Origin: Muriicola jejuensis
Lineage (GTDB): Bacteria > Bacteroidota > Bacteroidia > Flavobacteriales > Flavobacteriaceae
DNA: 64,000 nucleotides
Direction: 5' to 3'
Assembly: GCF_010671595.1 (NCBI RefSeq)
Contig: NZ_JAABOP010000001.1
Location: forward strand, 868,001-932,000
The first letter of the stretch is position 1; every line of letters starts with the position of its first letter. A model generated the notes under the pieces. The model worked only from the letters and a program-made list of their open reading frames with translations. It did no database searches and was not told the DNA's origin. Below are positions 53,528-63,364 of the stretch, piece after piece. Position numbers and translations under genes: made by a program.

Positions 53528-53980
53528 TCAGGTGTTGACCTTCCATTGATAGGATTCGTCTTCAAAGACCTCTTTTCCAAAGACGGGCACCTCGGCTTTG
53601 ATTTGCTCAACCACAAATTCCAGGGCCTGGAAAACCACCTTTCGATGGGAAGAGGAGACAAAGACAAAGAGGCAGATCTCCCCCGCTTCCACCCTGCCAA
53701 GGCTGTGGTAGATATGCATGCAGCTCAAGTCGTATTTCCCGAAGGTCGCTTCCCGGATCTCGTGGAATTTCTGATTGGCCATGGATTCATAAGCAGAATA
53801 GTCAATACCCCGCACTTCCTTTCCGCCTATCACATCCGCCCTCACCTGTCCGAGGAAAATATCGTGGGCCCCAATACCGGTCTTCGACTGGTGTTTGGCG
53901 ATAGAATTTGCTATAAATTCCGGGCTAATGGCCCCCTGTACAAAAACGTTTTTTACCTCGGTTTTCTGCATATTGTGCAA
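53528..53980 (-). CDS. moaE: Molybdopterin synthase catalytic subunit MoaE
   Basis: A 150-residue MoaE, the large subunit of molybdopterin synthase that adds sulfur to cPMP together with MoaD. The core QVRADVIGGKEVRGIDYSAY and the later SLGRVEAGE, SSSHRKVVF and the active-site lysine in EVPVFGKEVF are normal. A start at the second Met (53971) is possible. It heads the two-gene operon with moaC; moaD and moaA are not in the window. Confidence 0.94.
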   Translation of the reverse strand: MHNMQKTEVKNVFVQGAISPEFIANSIAKHQSKTGIGAHDIFLGQVRADVIGGKEVRGIDYSAYESMANQKFHEIREATFGKYDLSCMHIYHSLGRVEAGEICLFVFVSSSHRKVVFQALEFVVEQIKAEVPVFGKEVFEDESYQWKVNT

Positions 53981-54096
53981 GCTTTCTTACGAAGGTAAAG
54001 AGATTTTTTTAATTCGATTTCCATTCTTCACCCTAGGCTTTTTATATGAGTTGGATCAGGTCCGTTAAAGATCGTACATCAATTCGATGCAACACT

Positions 54097-54104
54097 TACA
54101 TTTG
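54097..54104 (+). promoter_or_regulatory. Candidate -7 element of the GH3 gene
   Basis: TACATTTG is an exact match to TAnnTTTG, 23 bases before the ATG. No TTTG is present at the right distance upstream. Confidence 0.45.
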
Positions 54105-54127
54105 TATTAATTCTTATAGCATAAGAC

Positions 54128-56584
54128 ATGAAAAAAGGACTAAAACTCTCGTTGAAAATCCTGGGCGTTGTCCTGGCTGTGCTTCTCCTGGCAGGAATAG
54201 GCGGATGGTTATATCTCAGATCGACCTTTCTGAACTTCGAGGACGATTACGAAGAAGAGACCCAAATCGAAGAGATCACCCTGAATGGCTATACCTTCAG
54301 GGACCTCAACGGCAACGGGGAGCTGGATGTCTATGAGGACGAGAGGAGGTCCACAGAGGAACGCATCTCCGATCTGCTTGCTCAAATGACCCTGGAGGAG
54401 AAGATACACCTGCTGAAAGGCTCAGGTATCTCATCTGCCGTGGGTCGGGTAGAACCGGGTAAAGGTATCCCGGGAGCAGTAGGCACGATCGTACCCACGC
54501 CCAGGTTGGGGATCCCAACGATTTACCTCTCCGACGGGCCCGCCGGACTTCGGATCGAACCCACCCGGGAGGGAGAGGATCGCACCTACTACTGTACAGC
54601 TTTCCCCATAGGCACACTTTTGGCCTCTACCTGGAATACGGAGCTGGTCAGGGAAGTTGGCAATACCATGGGAACAGAGGCAAAAGAATACGGCATCGAC
54701 GTCATCCTGGGTCCCGGAGCCAACATCCACCGCCATCCTTTTTGCGGCCGGAACTTCGAATACTATTCCGAAGACCCGGTTCTTACTGGATACATCGGAG
54801 CTGCCATGGTGAACGGCATTGAGTCGAACGGGGTGGGTACTTCCGTAAAGCATTATGTGGCCAACAACCAGGAGACCAACCGCAATTTCAACGACGCTGT
54901 CATTTCTGAAAGGGCCCTCAGGGAGATCTACCTCAAGGGTTTTGAGATCATCGTAAAAGAATCACAGCCATGGACCATCATGTCTTCCTACAACAAGGTT
55001 AACGGCACCTATGTTGCGGAGAGTCGCGAATTACTGACCGATGTACTGAGGGATGACTGGGGGTTTCAGGGCCTGGTCATGTCCGACTGGTTTGGGGGGA
55101 GTGACGCCGTGGCCATGATCAAAGCGGGGAACGACCTGCTTGAACCGGGCACAAAAAAGCAATGGAATGCCCTCCTGGAAGGACAGGAAAACGGCACATT
55201 GACAGAGGAATACATAGATACTTCCGTCAGGCGGATCCTGGAATTGATCTTTAAATCCGGAAAATTGAAAGGCTCCTCCTATACGAATGATCCCGACCTC
55301 ACCGCACATGCGGAGATCGCGAGAAACTCCGCAGCCGAAGGCATGGTCCTCCTCAAGAACAACGGTGTTCTACCCCTGAGAAGCATGAGCAATATCGCCC
55401 TGCTGGGAGTGACCTCCTACGACTTTATTGCGGGGGGAACAGGTTCAGGGGATGTTAATGAGGCTTATACGGTGTCCCTGGAAGAAGGGCTTCGGAATAC
55501 CGGCTCGAACCGGGAAGAAGGGTTCAGCAATTCCTCCTTCAGGATCACGCCCATCGCAAAGGAAGCTTTCGAATCGCACAAAAAAAACCATCCTAAAGAA
55601 TTCGTAAAACCGGAAGGGATCAACGCCATGTTCGAACCCTATGATCCGCCGGAACTCACCTATACCGAAGAGCAAATGGAAAGGATCGCAGCAGAGAGTG
55701 ACGCTGCCGTGGTTACCATCGGCCGTAACAGCGGGGAGGGAGGAGACCGGGTGGAAAAAGATGATTTTCTGCTGAGTCGGGAAGAACGGGAAATGCTCGA
55801 ACTGGCTACCAAGGTTTTCCACCAAGCCGGAAAACCCGTCATCGCAGTGCTGAATATTGGCGGGGTCATAGAAACCGCCAGCTGGAAGGCTCTGCCTGAT
55901 GCCATCCTTCTCGCCTGGCAGGGGGGGCAGGAAGGGGGAAATTCCGTGGCAGATATTCTGAGTGGCAAAGTGAACCCTAGCGGGAAACTTCCCATGACCT
56001 TCCCGATCCGGGTAAGTGATCACGCCTCCCATGCGAACTTCCCATTAGACGGTAAACCCATGAGCCTTACGGATATGATCTTCTCCTCCGGAAAGAAAGA
56101 AGGGGAAGAGAAAGTCAGAAACGAGGACTTTACGCTCTATGAGGAAGGGATTTATATAGGCTACCGCCATTTCGACAAAAAGGGTCTGGATGTTTCCTAT
56201 CCGTTCGGGTACGGCCTTTCCTATACCTCTTTCGGGCTCGATTCACTGGCCTACCATATGGAGGACCAGATCCTGCAAGTAGATCTCAGAGTAAAGAATA
56301 CGGGGGAATTTTCCGGCAAGGAAGTGGTCCAGCTCTACCTTGGCAAGCCCGGATCGGAGGTCGATCGTCCCTTAAAAGAGCTCAAGGCCTTTACCAAGAC
56401 CAAAATGCTTACTCCCGGAGAAATAACGGAAATATCCTTAAGAGTACCCCTCACAGATTTGTGCTATTGGGATGAAAAAAGGTCTGGTTGGAAGCTGGAA
56501 GAAGGCACCTATTTAATACAAATAGGGACATCCTCCAAGGATCTTCCGCTTATAGAAGAATTTGAGCTAAATCCTTCCCCCTAA
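54128..56584 (+). CDS. Membrane-anchored GH3 beta-glucosidase-like enzyme
   Basis: An 818-residue GH3 glycoside hydrolase. Residues 9-30 form a single N-terminal membrane helix, so the enzyme is probably anchored facing the periplasm. Residues 59-70 form a canonical EF-hand loop (DLNGNGELDVYE). The GH3 N-domain follows (LSDGPAGLRIEP, GPGANIHRHPFCGRNFEY, VKHYVANNQE) with the nucleophile Asp in GLVMSDWFGG, residue 320. Then come the alpha/beta sandwich domain with the acid/base region, and a fibronectin-III-like C-terminal domain (LRVKNTGEFSGKEVVQLY). It probably releases beta-glucosyl or xylosyl units from oligosaccharides. Confidence 0.92.
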   Translation: MKKGLKLSLKILGVVLAVLLLAGIGGWLYLRSTFLNFEDDYEEETQIEEITLNGYTFRDLNGNGELDVYEDERRSTEERISDLLAQMTLEEKIHLLKGSGISSAVGRVEPGKGIPGAVGTIVPTPRLGIPTIYLSDGPAGLRIEPTREGEDRTYYCTAFPIGTLLASTWNTELVREVGNTMGTEAKEYGIDVILGPGANIHRHPFCGRNFEYYSEDPVLTGYIGAAMVNGIESNGVGTSVKHYVANNQETNRNFNDAVISERALREIYLKGFEIIVKESQPWTIMSSYNKVNGTYVAESRELLTDVLRDDWGFQGLVMSDWFGGSDAVAMIKAGNDLLEPGTKKQWNALLEGQENGTLTEEYIDTSVRRILELIFKSGKLKGSSYTNDPDLTAHAEIARNSAAEGMVLLKNNGVLPLRSMSNIALLGVTSYDFIAGGTGSGDVNEAYTVSLEEGLRNTGSNREEGFSNSSFRITPIAKEAFESHKKNHPKEFVKPEGINAMFEPYDPPELTYTEEQMERIAAESDAAVVTIGRNSGEGGDRVEKDDFLLSREEREMLELATKVFHQAGKPVIAVLNIGGVIETASWKALPDAILLAWQGGQEGGNSVADILSGKVNPSGKLPMTFPIRVSDHASHANFPLDGKPMSLTDMIFSSGKKEGEEKVRNEDFTLYEEGIYIGYRHFDKKGLDVSYPFGYGLSYTSFGLDSLAYHMEDQILQVDLRVKNTGEFSGKEVVQLYLGKPGSEVDRPLKELKAFTKTKMLTPGEITEISLRVPLTDLCYWDEKRSGWKLEEGTYLIQIGTSSKDLPLIEEFELNPSP

Positions 56585-56610
56585 AAAGAATGAATTCTGA
56601 TTAAGAGAAT

Positions 56611-56628
56611 AGAGGATTTGAATCCTCT
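56611..56628. repeat. Short palindrome between GH3 and lipoprotein genes
   Basis: AGAGGATTTGAATCCTCT is an 18-bp palindrome with a two-base centre between two convergent genes. It could fold as a weak hairpin for either transcript, but there is no T run, so a terminator role is uncertain. Confidence 0.3.
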
Positions 56629-56636
56629 CGTGAGGA

Positions 56637-57536
56637 TCAAGGTATCTTTGCTACAAAATACAGGACAAAATCTCCGTTCTCCTTTTTGTGATAGTAGATC
56701 CCGTTATCGTCCGTGGCAAAAGTCGGACCTTCCACGAATCCTGTGATCTCAGTGATGAGCTGGGAATTCGAAAAAGGGAGGTCAACAGAAGTCCTGGTAG
56801 CAATGTATATACGGGCCTCTGAATCCACGGAAATAGGACCGATAATCCTCGTAAAGCACATTTTAAGCTCATCGCTTGAAATAGCCGCAGCGTACTCCAA
56901 GTCCACCGTATTGACCTCAGCAAGAAGGGATGCACTGTTAGGATCACGCTGAAATACCTCTCCGGTCTTTCGCGCAATAGATATATTGGCTTGGCGTGGT
57001 CCACCATTCTCATCATAGAGCCCATCCACGAAGTAGAGTGTCTGACCGTCCTTGCTGACTTCCACATCGAAATTCAACCAGCCTGGTTCATTCAGAGAAA
57101 GATTTTCCACCACTGAAATATCTGAAACTCCCCCATCGTTATACCTACCTTTGTACACCGATTGAAGTGTCTGAAAATAATCGCCGGTGTAGACATAATA
57201 CAGGTTATTCTCCTGGTCCATGGACGGGACTCCTTCAAGACTTTCTGTGGCCACTCCACTCAATTCACCCCGGTATTCAAATAGGGTTTCGCTTAGGCGG
57301 GTACTCCAGTGTAGGTTGGTGTTCACCGAAGGGTTGTTGAGGTTATTAAAAAAGAGGATCTCGCCATCTCGACTCAGGAAAGGCTCCATGATCTGCCCAT
57401 CATAACCCTGAACGATTACGCGTTGTGGGATACCAAAACGAATGATATTATCAGAAATGGGATCAGGATCTTCCGTTGGATTGCAGGAGAGCACCATCAG
57501 GGTACAAAGTAAAGCGTATAGAATGCTATGTCTCAC
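56637..57536 (-). CDS. PD40/WD40-like lipoprotein
   Basis: A 299-residue lipoprotein (lipobox MVLSC). The mature chain has repeated PD40-like beta-propeller elements: EPFLSRDGEILFFNN, GVPSMDQENNLYYVYTG, DVEVSKDGQTLYFVDG, AAAISSDELKMCFTR and GPTFATDDNGIYYHK. Such domains occur in TolB-like and OmpA-associated proteins and probably bind protein or peptidoglycan partners. Function unknown. It is convergent with the GH3 gene and about 210 bases downstream of the signalling operon. Confidence 0.8.
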   Translation of the reverse strand: MRHSILYALLCTLMVLSCNPTEDPDPISDNIIRFGIPQRVIVQGYDGQIMEPFLSRDGEILFFNNLNNPSVNTNLHWSTRLSETLFEYRGELSGVATESLEGVPSMDQENNLYYVYTGDYFQTLQSVYKGRYNDGGVSDISVVENLSLNEPGWLNFDVEVSKDGQTLYFVDGLYDENGGPRQANISIARKTGEVFQRDPNSASLLAEVNTVDLEYAAAISSDELKMCFTRIIGPISVDSEARIYIATRTSVDLPFSNSQLITEITGFVEGPTFATDDNGIYYHKKENGDFVLYFVAKIP

Positions 57537-57747
57537 CAGGTTATTTTTAGGTTAGATCCATTTCTGCAACAAAGGATTAATCACTCTTGTCAAATCAGAA
57601 GAGATAAAGTCCTTTGGTAAGATATGAACGCTGGGGAGAGCCCTTTATTCTATTAGATCTGGCATATTCGGACGATCAATGGAATTGGTGGGTATATAAC
57701 TTCGGGATAATTCAGATCAGATCCGTGTTCAAGGAGAGTATTTGTTC
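57537..57747. other. Intergenic region after the signalling operon
   Basis: These 211 bases lie downstream of the cyclase gene and upstream of the lipoprotein gene on the minus strand, so they should hold a promoter for the lipoprotein. I saw no strong terminator hairpin and no full promoter consensus. Confidence 0.4.
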
Positions 57748-58788
57748 CTATTCGATCACTTCATAGACGGTGATCATCTCCTTTTTGTTCTTGAGCTGGA
57801 TATCTCCGACCTTCCTGCATTGAAATGCTTCCTTCACCTGCTCATAGCCATTCTCCGTGATCAGGATCTGATTCTCCTTCGCGGCAAATTCCAACCGAGC
57901 GGCGATGTTTACCGTATCGCCGATCACGGTAAAATCAAGCCTTTTAAGGCTGGAGGAACCGATATTCCCCGAGACCATTTCCCCACTGTTGATCCCGATG
58001 GAGACACTGGGTCTGTACCCGCCCATCTCCTTGATCACAGGAAGTTTTCCGATCCTTTGTCGTACCGCAAGGGCGGCGTCGAGCGCTCGATCCAGGTGGT
58101 ATTCCCCTCTGAACACGGCCATAACCGCGTCTCCCATAAACTTGTCTACATACCCTTCCTGAGCGATGATCTCCTTTACCATGGCATCGAAATAGGAATT
58201 CAGCATGTTGACCACGGCATCCGGACTGCTGGTCTCGCTTAGGGAGGTAAACCCGCACACATCGATAAACATGACCGTAGCCTGGATGTTTTCGTTACTC
58301 ATGACCGTGGTCTCGTATTCCTTGCTGCCCATAAAATTCAGCACACTCTCATCCACATACATTTTCAGAATGTTGTTTTCCCTAATAGCCTTCAGGGTCT
58401 GCTGCAATTCCCGGACGTGTCTGAGGGTCTTCTCCATGGTGATGCTGAGGTCCTCAAAGTTGATGGGCTTGGTGATAAAATCGAAGGCCCCGCGGTTCAT
58501 CGCGGTGCGAATGTTCTCCATATCCCCATAAGCCGAAACAATAACTGATTTCAGGAGTGGATTCAATTCCTGTAGCTTGGACAAGAGGGTGAGACCATCC
58601 ATTTCCGGCATATTGATATCGCTCAATACCAGTTCAATCCCGGAATCCTCTTTCAATTTTTCCAATGCGTCCACTCCATTGATGGCGAACTTGAACTCGT
58701 ATTCGTTCTGCCGGATCTGTTTCCTGAATTTCTGTTTGATGAGGACCTCCAGATCGGTCTCATCATCTACTACCAGAATCTTTGCCAT
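57748..58788 (-). CDS. Response regulator fused to class III nucleotide cyclase
   Basis: A 346-residue two-domain protein. Residues 1-125 are a receiver with phospho-acceptor Asp57 ([11 protein letters not shown]) and the usual Thr/Lys region (ITKP). A signalling helix links it to a class III cyclase (residues 165-340). Metal-binding Asp176 (MFIDVCGF) and Asp220 ([11 protein letters not shown]), the adenine-selecting pair Lys216/Asp285 and the transition-state pair Asn294/Arg298 (NIAARL) are all present. It should therefore be an active adenylate cyclase making cAMP under control of phosphorylation. Its start overlaps the stop of the preceding receiver gene by one base (TAATG). Confidence 0.93.
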   Translation of the reverse strand: MAKILVVDDETDLEVLIKQKFRKQIRQNEYEFKFAINGVDALEKLKEDSGIELVLSDINMPEMDGLTLLSKLQELNPLLKSVIVSAYGDMENIRTAMNRGAFDFITKPINFEDLSITMEKTLRHVRELQQTLKAIRENNILKMYVDESVLNFMGSKEYETTVMSNENIQATVMFIDVCGFTSLSETSSPDAVVNMLNSYFDAMVKEIIAQEGYVDKFMGDAVMAVFRGEYHLDRALDAALAVRQRIGKLPVIKEMGGYRPSVSIGINSGEMVSGNIGSSSLKRLDFTVIGDTVNIAARLEFAAKENQILITENGYEQVKEAFQCRKVGDIQLKNKKEMITVYEVIE

Positions 58789-59162
58789 TAGAGTAAGGCT
58801 TTTAATTTCTCCTTTAAGATACCAAATTCCACAGGTTTTGTGAGAAAATCATCCGCCCCGAGTTTCATGGCTGTGTCATAGTTATCCCTGTCCCCGTATG
58901 CGGTGATCATCATGACCACAGGGGGCGGTTTTAAGTAATTTTTCTTGATCTGTTCCAGCAGTTCCAGTCCGCTCATCCCCGGCATGTTGATGTCAGAAAG
59001 GATCAGCACCGCCTCATGATTGTGTTCATCGAGATATGTCAGCGCTTCTTCCCCAGAAAAGGCAAAGACAAAATGGAGTTCGCTATTCCGTATCTCCTTT
59101 CTGAAACGCTGCTGAAAGAGCAATTGTACATCTCTTTCATCGTCCACCACTAATATTTTCAT
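58788..59162 (-). CDS. Single-domain response regulator
   Basis: A 124-residue stand-alone receiver of the CheY type. It has the acidic pair DDE near the N-terminus, phospho-acceptor Asp57 ([11 protein letters not shown]), the switch Thr (MITAYGD) and the conserved Lys (LTKPVEF). No output domain is attached, so it may relay phosphate from the neighbouring kinase or act as a phosphate sink. Its stop codon shares a base with the cyclase gene start; the kinase gene ends 42 bases upstream. Confidence 0.95.
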   Translation of the reverse strand: MKILVVDDERDVQLLFQQRFRKEIRNSELHFVFAFSGEEALTYLDEHNHEAVLILSDINMPGMSGLELLEQIKKNYLKPPPVVMMITAYGDRDNYDTAMKLGADDFLTKPVEFGILKEKLKALL

Positions 59163-59204
59163 CGGTCTCTTGGTTTATATGGTTATTCATTTTCTCTAAT
59201 TAGT

Positions 59205-62200
59205 CTATGCTTTAATTCCTGCAGGAAGTATCACTGTAAAGGTAGTCCCTTTCCTTTCCTCTGAAGTCACCAATAGCTCTCCAAGATGCAATTTGGTCAC
59301 GATGTCATAGCTCATACTCAGGCCCAGACCGGTACCCTGCCCGGTGGGTTTGGTCGTAAAGAACGGCTGGAAGATCTTTTCCCGTATGGCCTTCGGGATT
59401 CCATCCCCGTTATCCCCAACGGAAACCTCCACACCATCTCCTTTTTTGCGGGTGGTTACGGTCACTGTGGGCGTATACCCTTCTCTTTCCTTTTCCTTTT
59501 TTTCCTTTACCGCATAAAAGGCATTGGTGATCAGGTTGAGGATCACCCTGCCCATGTCCTGGGCAACTACACTGACTTTTCCTACATCCGGGTCGAAGTG
59601 GGTCTCCAGGGAAGCATTAAAGCTTTTGTCCTTTGCCCGCAATCCATGGTAAGCCAGGCGGAGGTATTCATCAGCCAGGGCGTTGAGGTCTGTGGGTTCC
59701 TTTTCCCCACTCCCGCTTCTGCTGTGCTGCAGCATCCCTTTGACGATACCGTCAGCGCGCTGTCCGTGGTGATGGATCTTTTCCAGGTTCTGGACGACAT
59801 CCTCTGCCAGGGCCCTGGCCTCTTCCATGTCTCCCTTTTGTATTTCTTCCAGCATCTCCTCGATGAGTTCCTTGCTCACTTCCGAGAAATTGTTGACAAA
59901 GTTTAGCGGGTTCTGGATCTCGTGGGCGATGCCTGCAGTGAGTTCCCCTAAGGAAGCCATTTTTTCGGATTGGATCAGCTGGGCCTGGGTGGCCTTGAGG
60001 TCACTGAGCGTTCTCTCCAGCTGCTCTTTGTCCTCAGCCAGTTTTCGAGCCTGGGTCTCCTTCAACTGCAAGTCGAGGAAGCGGGTATAGGTCAGGTCAA
60101 AGGCCTGGGCAAACCGTTTGAAGATCTCTTCCTCAGCGCAAGGCACCTGGGTGATGATCACCAGGTAACCGGTCTTAAAAAAGGCGCAGTGGAGTTTTTG
60201 CCAGGTGGGGATCTCAATCCCCGCGGCCTTCATATCGTCAAAGATCTGTTTGGCCACCGGGATTTTCATCAACCAGTCATAGTGTTCCTGCAGGGCATCT
60301 CCCTCCAATTGTTCGGTATGGTAATCCGCTCCGTTCCTCCAGGCGTTATAGATATTGTTATGGGTAACGTCCCCTACGTTAGGAAGGTAGAAGGCGGGGA
60401 TAAATCCATTCTCTGCGCTCAGCCACCACTCGTCCTCGTCCCGTCCTTCTTCACACAATACAAAACCACAAGTCCAAAGGTTGTCAACAAGCCTGTTCAA
60501 TTCCCTGAAGAGCACGGTGGCTACCTGGCCTAACTCATCAGATCTTTGCATGCCCATGGTCCTTGATCGAACCCTTTCCAGGGCGGTCTCTATCTGTGAT
60601 TCCCTGGCCCTTGCCTCTGCCTGCTGCAGGTCGAGGAAGCGGGTATAGGTCTGTTCAAATACCTTCCCAAATCGTCTGAAGATCTCGTGGGCTTGGGGCA
60701 CCTCCTCATAGGTTATGAACATGAGGTAGCCATGTGGGAAATAAACTATATGAAAGATCTGAAAAGTGGGCAGGGAAAGGCCTGCCGCGGTCAAGTCGTC
60801 AAGTATCTGACCCACCGTGGGCAGGGTACGCATAAATTCGTAATGTTCCACAAGGGCCTCTCCGCCCAGTTCGTGCACATAGAAGGAATCCCCTTTTTGA
60901 GCCGGGTGATAGAAGTCATATCCCTCCCCTATGGAAGGCAGAATAAACGACTTCTGAATTTCCCCTTCGCTGCTCATACAGCAAAGGGCGGCTTTTTTAT
61001 CCTCCTTTTCCCAGATACAGTAACCCGCGCTCCATGCTGGGATGCCCAAACCCTGTACCTGCAGGAACAGATTGTTGGCCGCTTCGGGCAATTCCTCGCT
61101 TCTCTGCATGGCCATTGTCCTTGAACGCACCTTTTCCAGTGCGTTTTCAATCTGCGCTTCTCTTGCTTGTGATTCTGCCTTTTGGAGGTCTTCAAAACGC
61201 CTGTGGGCCAGGTCAAAGGCACCTGCAAAACGGATGAGGATCTCCAGATCTGATTCAGGTATGTCCTCAAACTTACCAGGCAAGCTATAACCTATTTCCC
61301 CATGGGTAGTCCTGGCCATGACAAAGGTAAGTCCGCCTATTTGGCGAATGTCATCCGGACTGGGTGCATTGGGATCTACCTGCTTGAAATCTCCCAGACT
61401 GATCATTTTATTTACGTAATCCACAGCAGCTTGAACCTCCATCGCATAGATCACTGTGGGTTCACGGCTTTTTTCCCATGTAGCCAAAAGTGGGATATCC
61501 CCATGCATATGACGCGGGAGTTCCATGACCATCCCGATCCGGGTGCCATCTCCGGAGGTCATCGCTTTCTCGTACTTCTCGGGCAACCAGCGCATATGCC
61601 AGAAATAGTGAGCCTCATGCCCCAATTTGATAAATTCCATTCGCATGGTCACGACGATATCGAGCAGGTCTGAAGATTCGCGCATGGCCAGGGCCTGGGC
61701 CCGGATCCGTTCCAGAGCAAGCTCTATCTGAGCCTCTCTGGCCTGAGCCTCTGCCTGCTTCAGATCATTAAACCGGGTGTATGTCAAATCAAAAACCTTC
61801 CCAAATCGGTGTAGAATATCGAAATGATCTTCAGATAAAGGTTCTAGTCCTGAAACATGTATGCCGCCAAAATTGCCAAAGGTAAAAGAGAGGTGGATCT
61901 GTTCTGGCTCACTCATTCCTGCCTTTACATGATCCGGTAAACGTGCGAACTCTGTATTGAGGAAGAGATACTCATCCCAGGTTTTTTTGTTACTTCCTTC
62001 TAAATTATAAACCCACTTTAGCTTTTTTTGCTTCCAGGCATCCACTATGGCGAGGTATGCCTCGTGCTGGTGATACGGCAAGAAATAACTGCCGGGTTTC
62101 AGGGGGTCCTCTGAATTTGCAAGCCATAATCTGGCAGACAGTTCCCCTTTATTAAATACCCAAATGGCACATCGGGTCAACTTCAGGTCCAGTTTTATCA

Positions 62201-63359
62201 ACTCACCAAATACAGTTCCAATTAACTCCTTTAGTTCCTCCGAGTTTTGCATCGCCATGGCCCTTGCTCTTACTCGCTCCAGCCCTAACTCTATCTGGGA
62301 TTCCCTTGCCTGCGCCTCAGCCTTTTCTATATCGACATACCGCTGGTAACTGAGGTTAAAGACATTGCGGAAGCGTTGCAGGATCTTCAACTCTTCGGGA
62401 GACAGGGCACTGAAGGAAGATATACTCAAGGCCCCAAGGTCAATGGAATAGGAGTAATAGAACAGATTGTTGGCCGCCATGAGCTTAGGATCGGGTAGGT
62501 ATCCGAGGGAATCCCTGTAGGTTCGCCATTCCTCCATTTCCTTTTCAGATATGAACACCTCAGCAAAGGCATCGTCAGCCTTTTTCATGACTGCTACCCA
62601 CTTCTCAAGTACCGGATTTCCCTTCACCTCTATATTGATCACGCCGCTCACCCCGTAGTCGGAATAATAGTAGCTGATCAATTCATCTTTATGTTCCTGG
62701 TTAAAGACGATCTCTGAATTACGGAGCTCACTGAAGCCCAGACTTTTCAGTTCCTCAAAGATCACCTCCCCAATTTTTGCCAGTTCGGACGAATGCCGCA
62801 TAGACATGGAGACTGTTCGTACACGTTCCAGGGAACGCTCGATCTCGAGGTCCCTGTTGCGGTTCTCAAGTTCTATCGTACGCCTTTTGATGGCTTCCCT
62901 GAGTTGAAGGTTTTCGGCACTGATCTGGTCAAAGCCTATGGTCTCCCCTTCCTCGGCCCTGGAATCAGGCATGGAGAAATGTTGGTATATAAAGCGCCAC
63001 CCCTCTTTATTCCTGCGTGCGATGGAACTGAATCTGAACCTGCCATAATAAGACCATTCTTCTCCATTGAGGAACCAGGCATCAAAGAAGTGGGTAATAA
63101 AGACCATACCTTCGAATTCTTCCAGGATCCGGATTTCATTCCTCAGATCGGTCTTATTGGCTAATTGATCTGCAGTCTTTTTAAAGAGTTGGGTGGTTTC
63201 TTTTTTATGAAGGAATTCTTCATTGTTCGTGGAACCAATAAAATGATATTCCTCATCGAGATAACTGTCATAGGTACCCACATCGCCCGTCAGGTAGCTG
63301 CGAAGCCACGTCTCGTATACGTGCAGAATTTCTTTTTCGGTTTTTGCGGAAGGTCTCAT
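59205..63359 (-). CDS. Giant histidine kinase with NTF2-like domain and five tandem sensor-like modules
   Basis: A 1384-residue soluble-looking histidine kinase with no membrane segment. Residues 1-135 are an NTF2/SnoaL-like domain ([20 protein letters not shown]). Then come five modules of about 190 residues, each opening with a helix of type LERVRxRxMAMQxSEEL at residues 177, 360, 549, 741 and 927 and closing with RFxxVFxLTYxRF plus a coiled coil. The fold resembles GAF-like sensors. The kinase core has the phospho-His in [12 protein letters not shown] (His1146), N-box [17 protein letters not shown] and GTGLGLSMS. It should phosphorylate the two receivers encoded next. The ligands are unknown. 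Confidence 0.9.
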   Translation of the reverse strand: MRPSAKTEKEILHVYETWLRSYLTGDVGTYDSYLDEEYHFIGSTNNEEFLHKKETTQLFKKTADQLANKTDLRNEIRILEEFEGMVFITHFFDAWFLNGEEWSYYGRFRFSSIARRNKEGWRFIYQHFSMPDSRAEEGETIGFDQISAENLQLREAIKRRTIELENRNRDLEIERSLERVRTVSMSMRHSSELAKIGEVIFEELKSLGFSELRNSEIVFNQEHKDELISYYYSDYGVSGVINIEVKGNPVLEKWVAVMKKADDAFAEVFISEKEMEEWRTYRDSLGYLPDPKLMAANNLFYYSYSIDLGALSISSFSALSPEELKILQRFRNVFNLSYQRYVDIEKAEAQARESQIELGLERVRARAMAMQNSEELKELIGTVFGELIKLDLKLTRCAIWVFNKGELSARLWLANSEDPLKPGSYFLPYHQHEAYLAIVDAWKQKKLKWVYNLEGSNKKTWDEYLFLNTEFARLPDHVKAGMSEPEQIHLSFTFGNFGGIHVSGLEPLSEDHFDILHRFGKVFDLTYTRFNDLKQAEAQAREAQIELALERIRAQALAMRESSDLLDIVVTMRMEFIKLGHEAHYFWHMRWLPEKYEKAMTSGDGTRIGMVMELPRHMHGDIPLLATWEKSREPTVIYAMEVQAAVDYVNKMISLGDFKQVDPNAPSPDDIRQIGGLTFVMARTTHGEIGYSLPGKFEDIPESDLEILIRFAGAFDLAHRRFEDLQKAESQAREAQIENALEKVRSRTMAMQRSEELPEAANNLFLQVQGLGIPAWSAGYCIWEKEDKKAALCCMSSEGEIQKSFILPSIGEGYDFYHPAQKGDSFYVHELGGEALVEHYEFMRTLPTVGQILDDLTAAGLSLPTFQIFHIVYFPHGYLMFITYEEVPQAHEIFRRFGKVFEQTYTRFLDLQQAEARARESQIETALERVRSRTMGMQRSDELGQVATVLFRELNRLVDNLWTCGFVLCEEGRDEDEWWLSAENGFIPAFYLPNVGDVTHNNIYNAWRNGADYHTEQLEGDALQEHYDWLMKIPVAKQIFDDMKAAGIEIPTWQKLHCAFFKTGYLVIITQVPCAEEEIFKRFAQAFDLTYTRFLDLQLKETQARKLAEDKEQLERTLSDLKATQAQLIQSEKMASLGELTAGIAHEIQNPLNFVNNFSEVSKELIEEMLEEIQKGDMEEARALAEDVVQNLEKIHHHGQRADGIVKGMLQHSRSGSGEKEPTDLNALADEYLRLAYHGLRAKDKSFNASLETHFDPDVGKVSVVAQDMGRVILNLITNAFYAVKEKKEKEREGYTPTVTVTTRKKGDGVEVSVGDNGDGIPKAIREKIFQPFFTTKPTGQGTGLGLSMSYDIVTKLHLGELLVTSEERKGTTFTVILPAGIKA
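59292..59849. repeat. Direct repeat, copy 1 (kinase core)
   Basis: This stretch, coding for the kinase core of the 1384-residue protein, is repeated at a constant offset of 4151 bases at 63443-64000 in the neighbouring kinase gene. I saw no insertions or deletions between the copies. Identity is high by eye; mismatches were not counted exactly. Confidence 0.8.
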
Positions 63360-63364
63360 CTTGT

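Noticed and set aside
62283-62831. Tandem modules of the kinase as DNA-level repeats
   Set aside because: The modules repeat at the protein level only; outside the short LERVR helices the DNA has diverged, so they are not listed as a DNA repeat.
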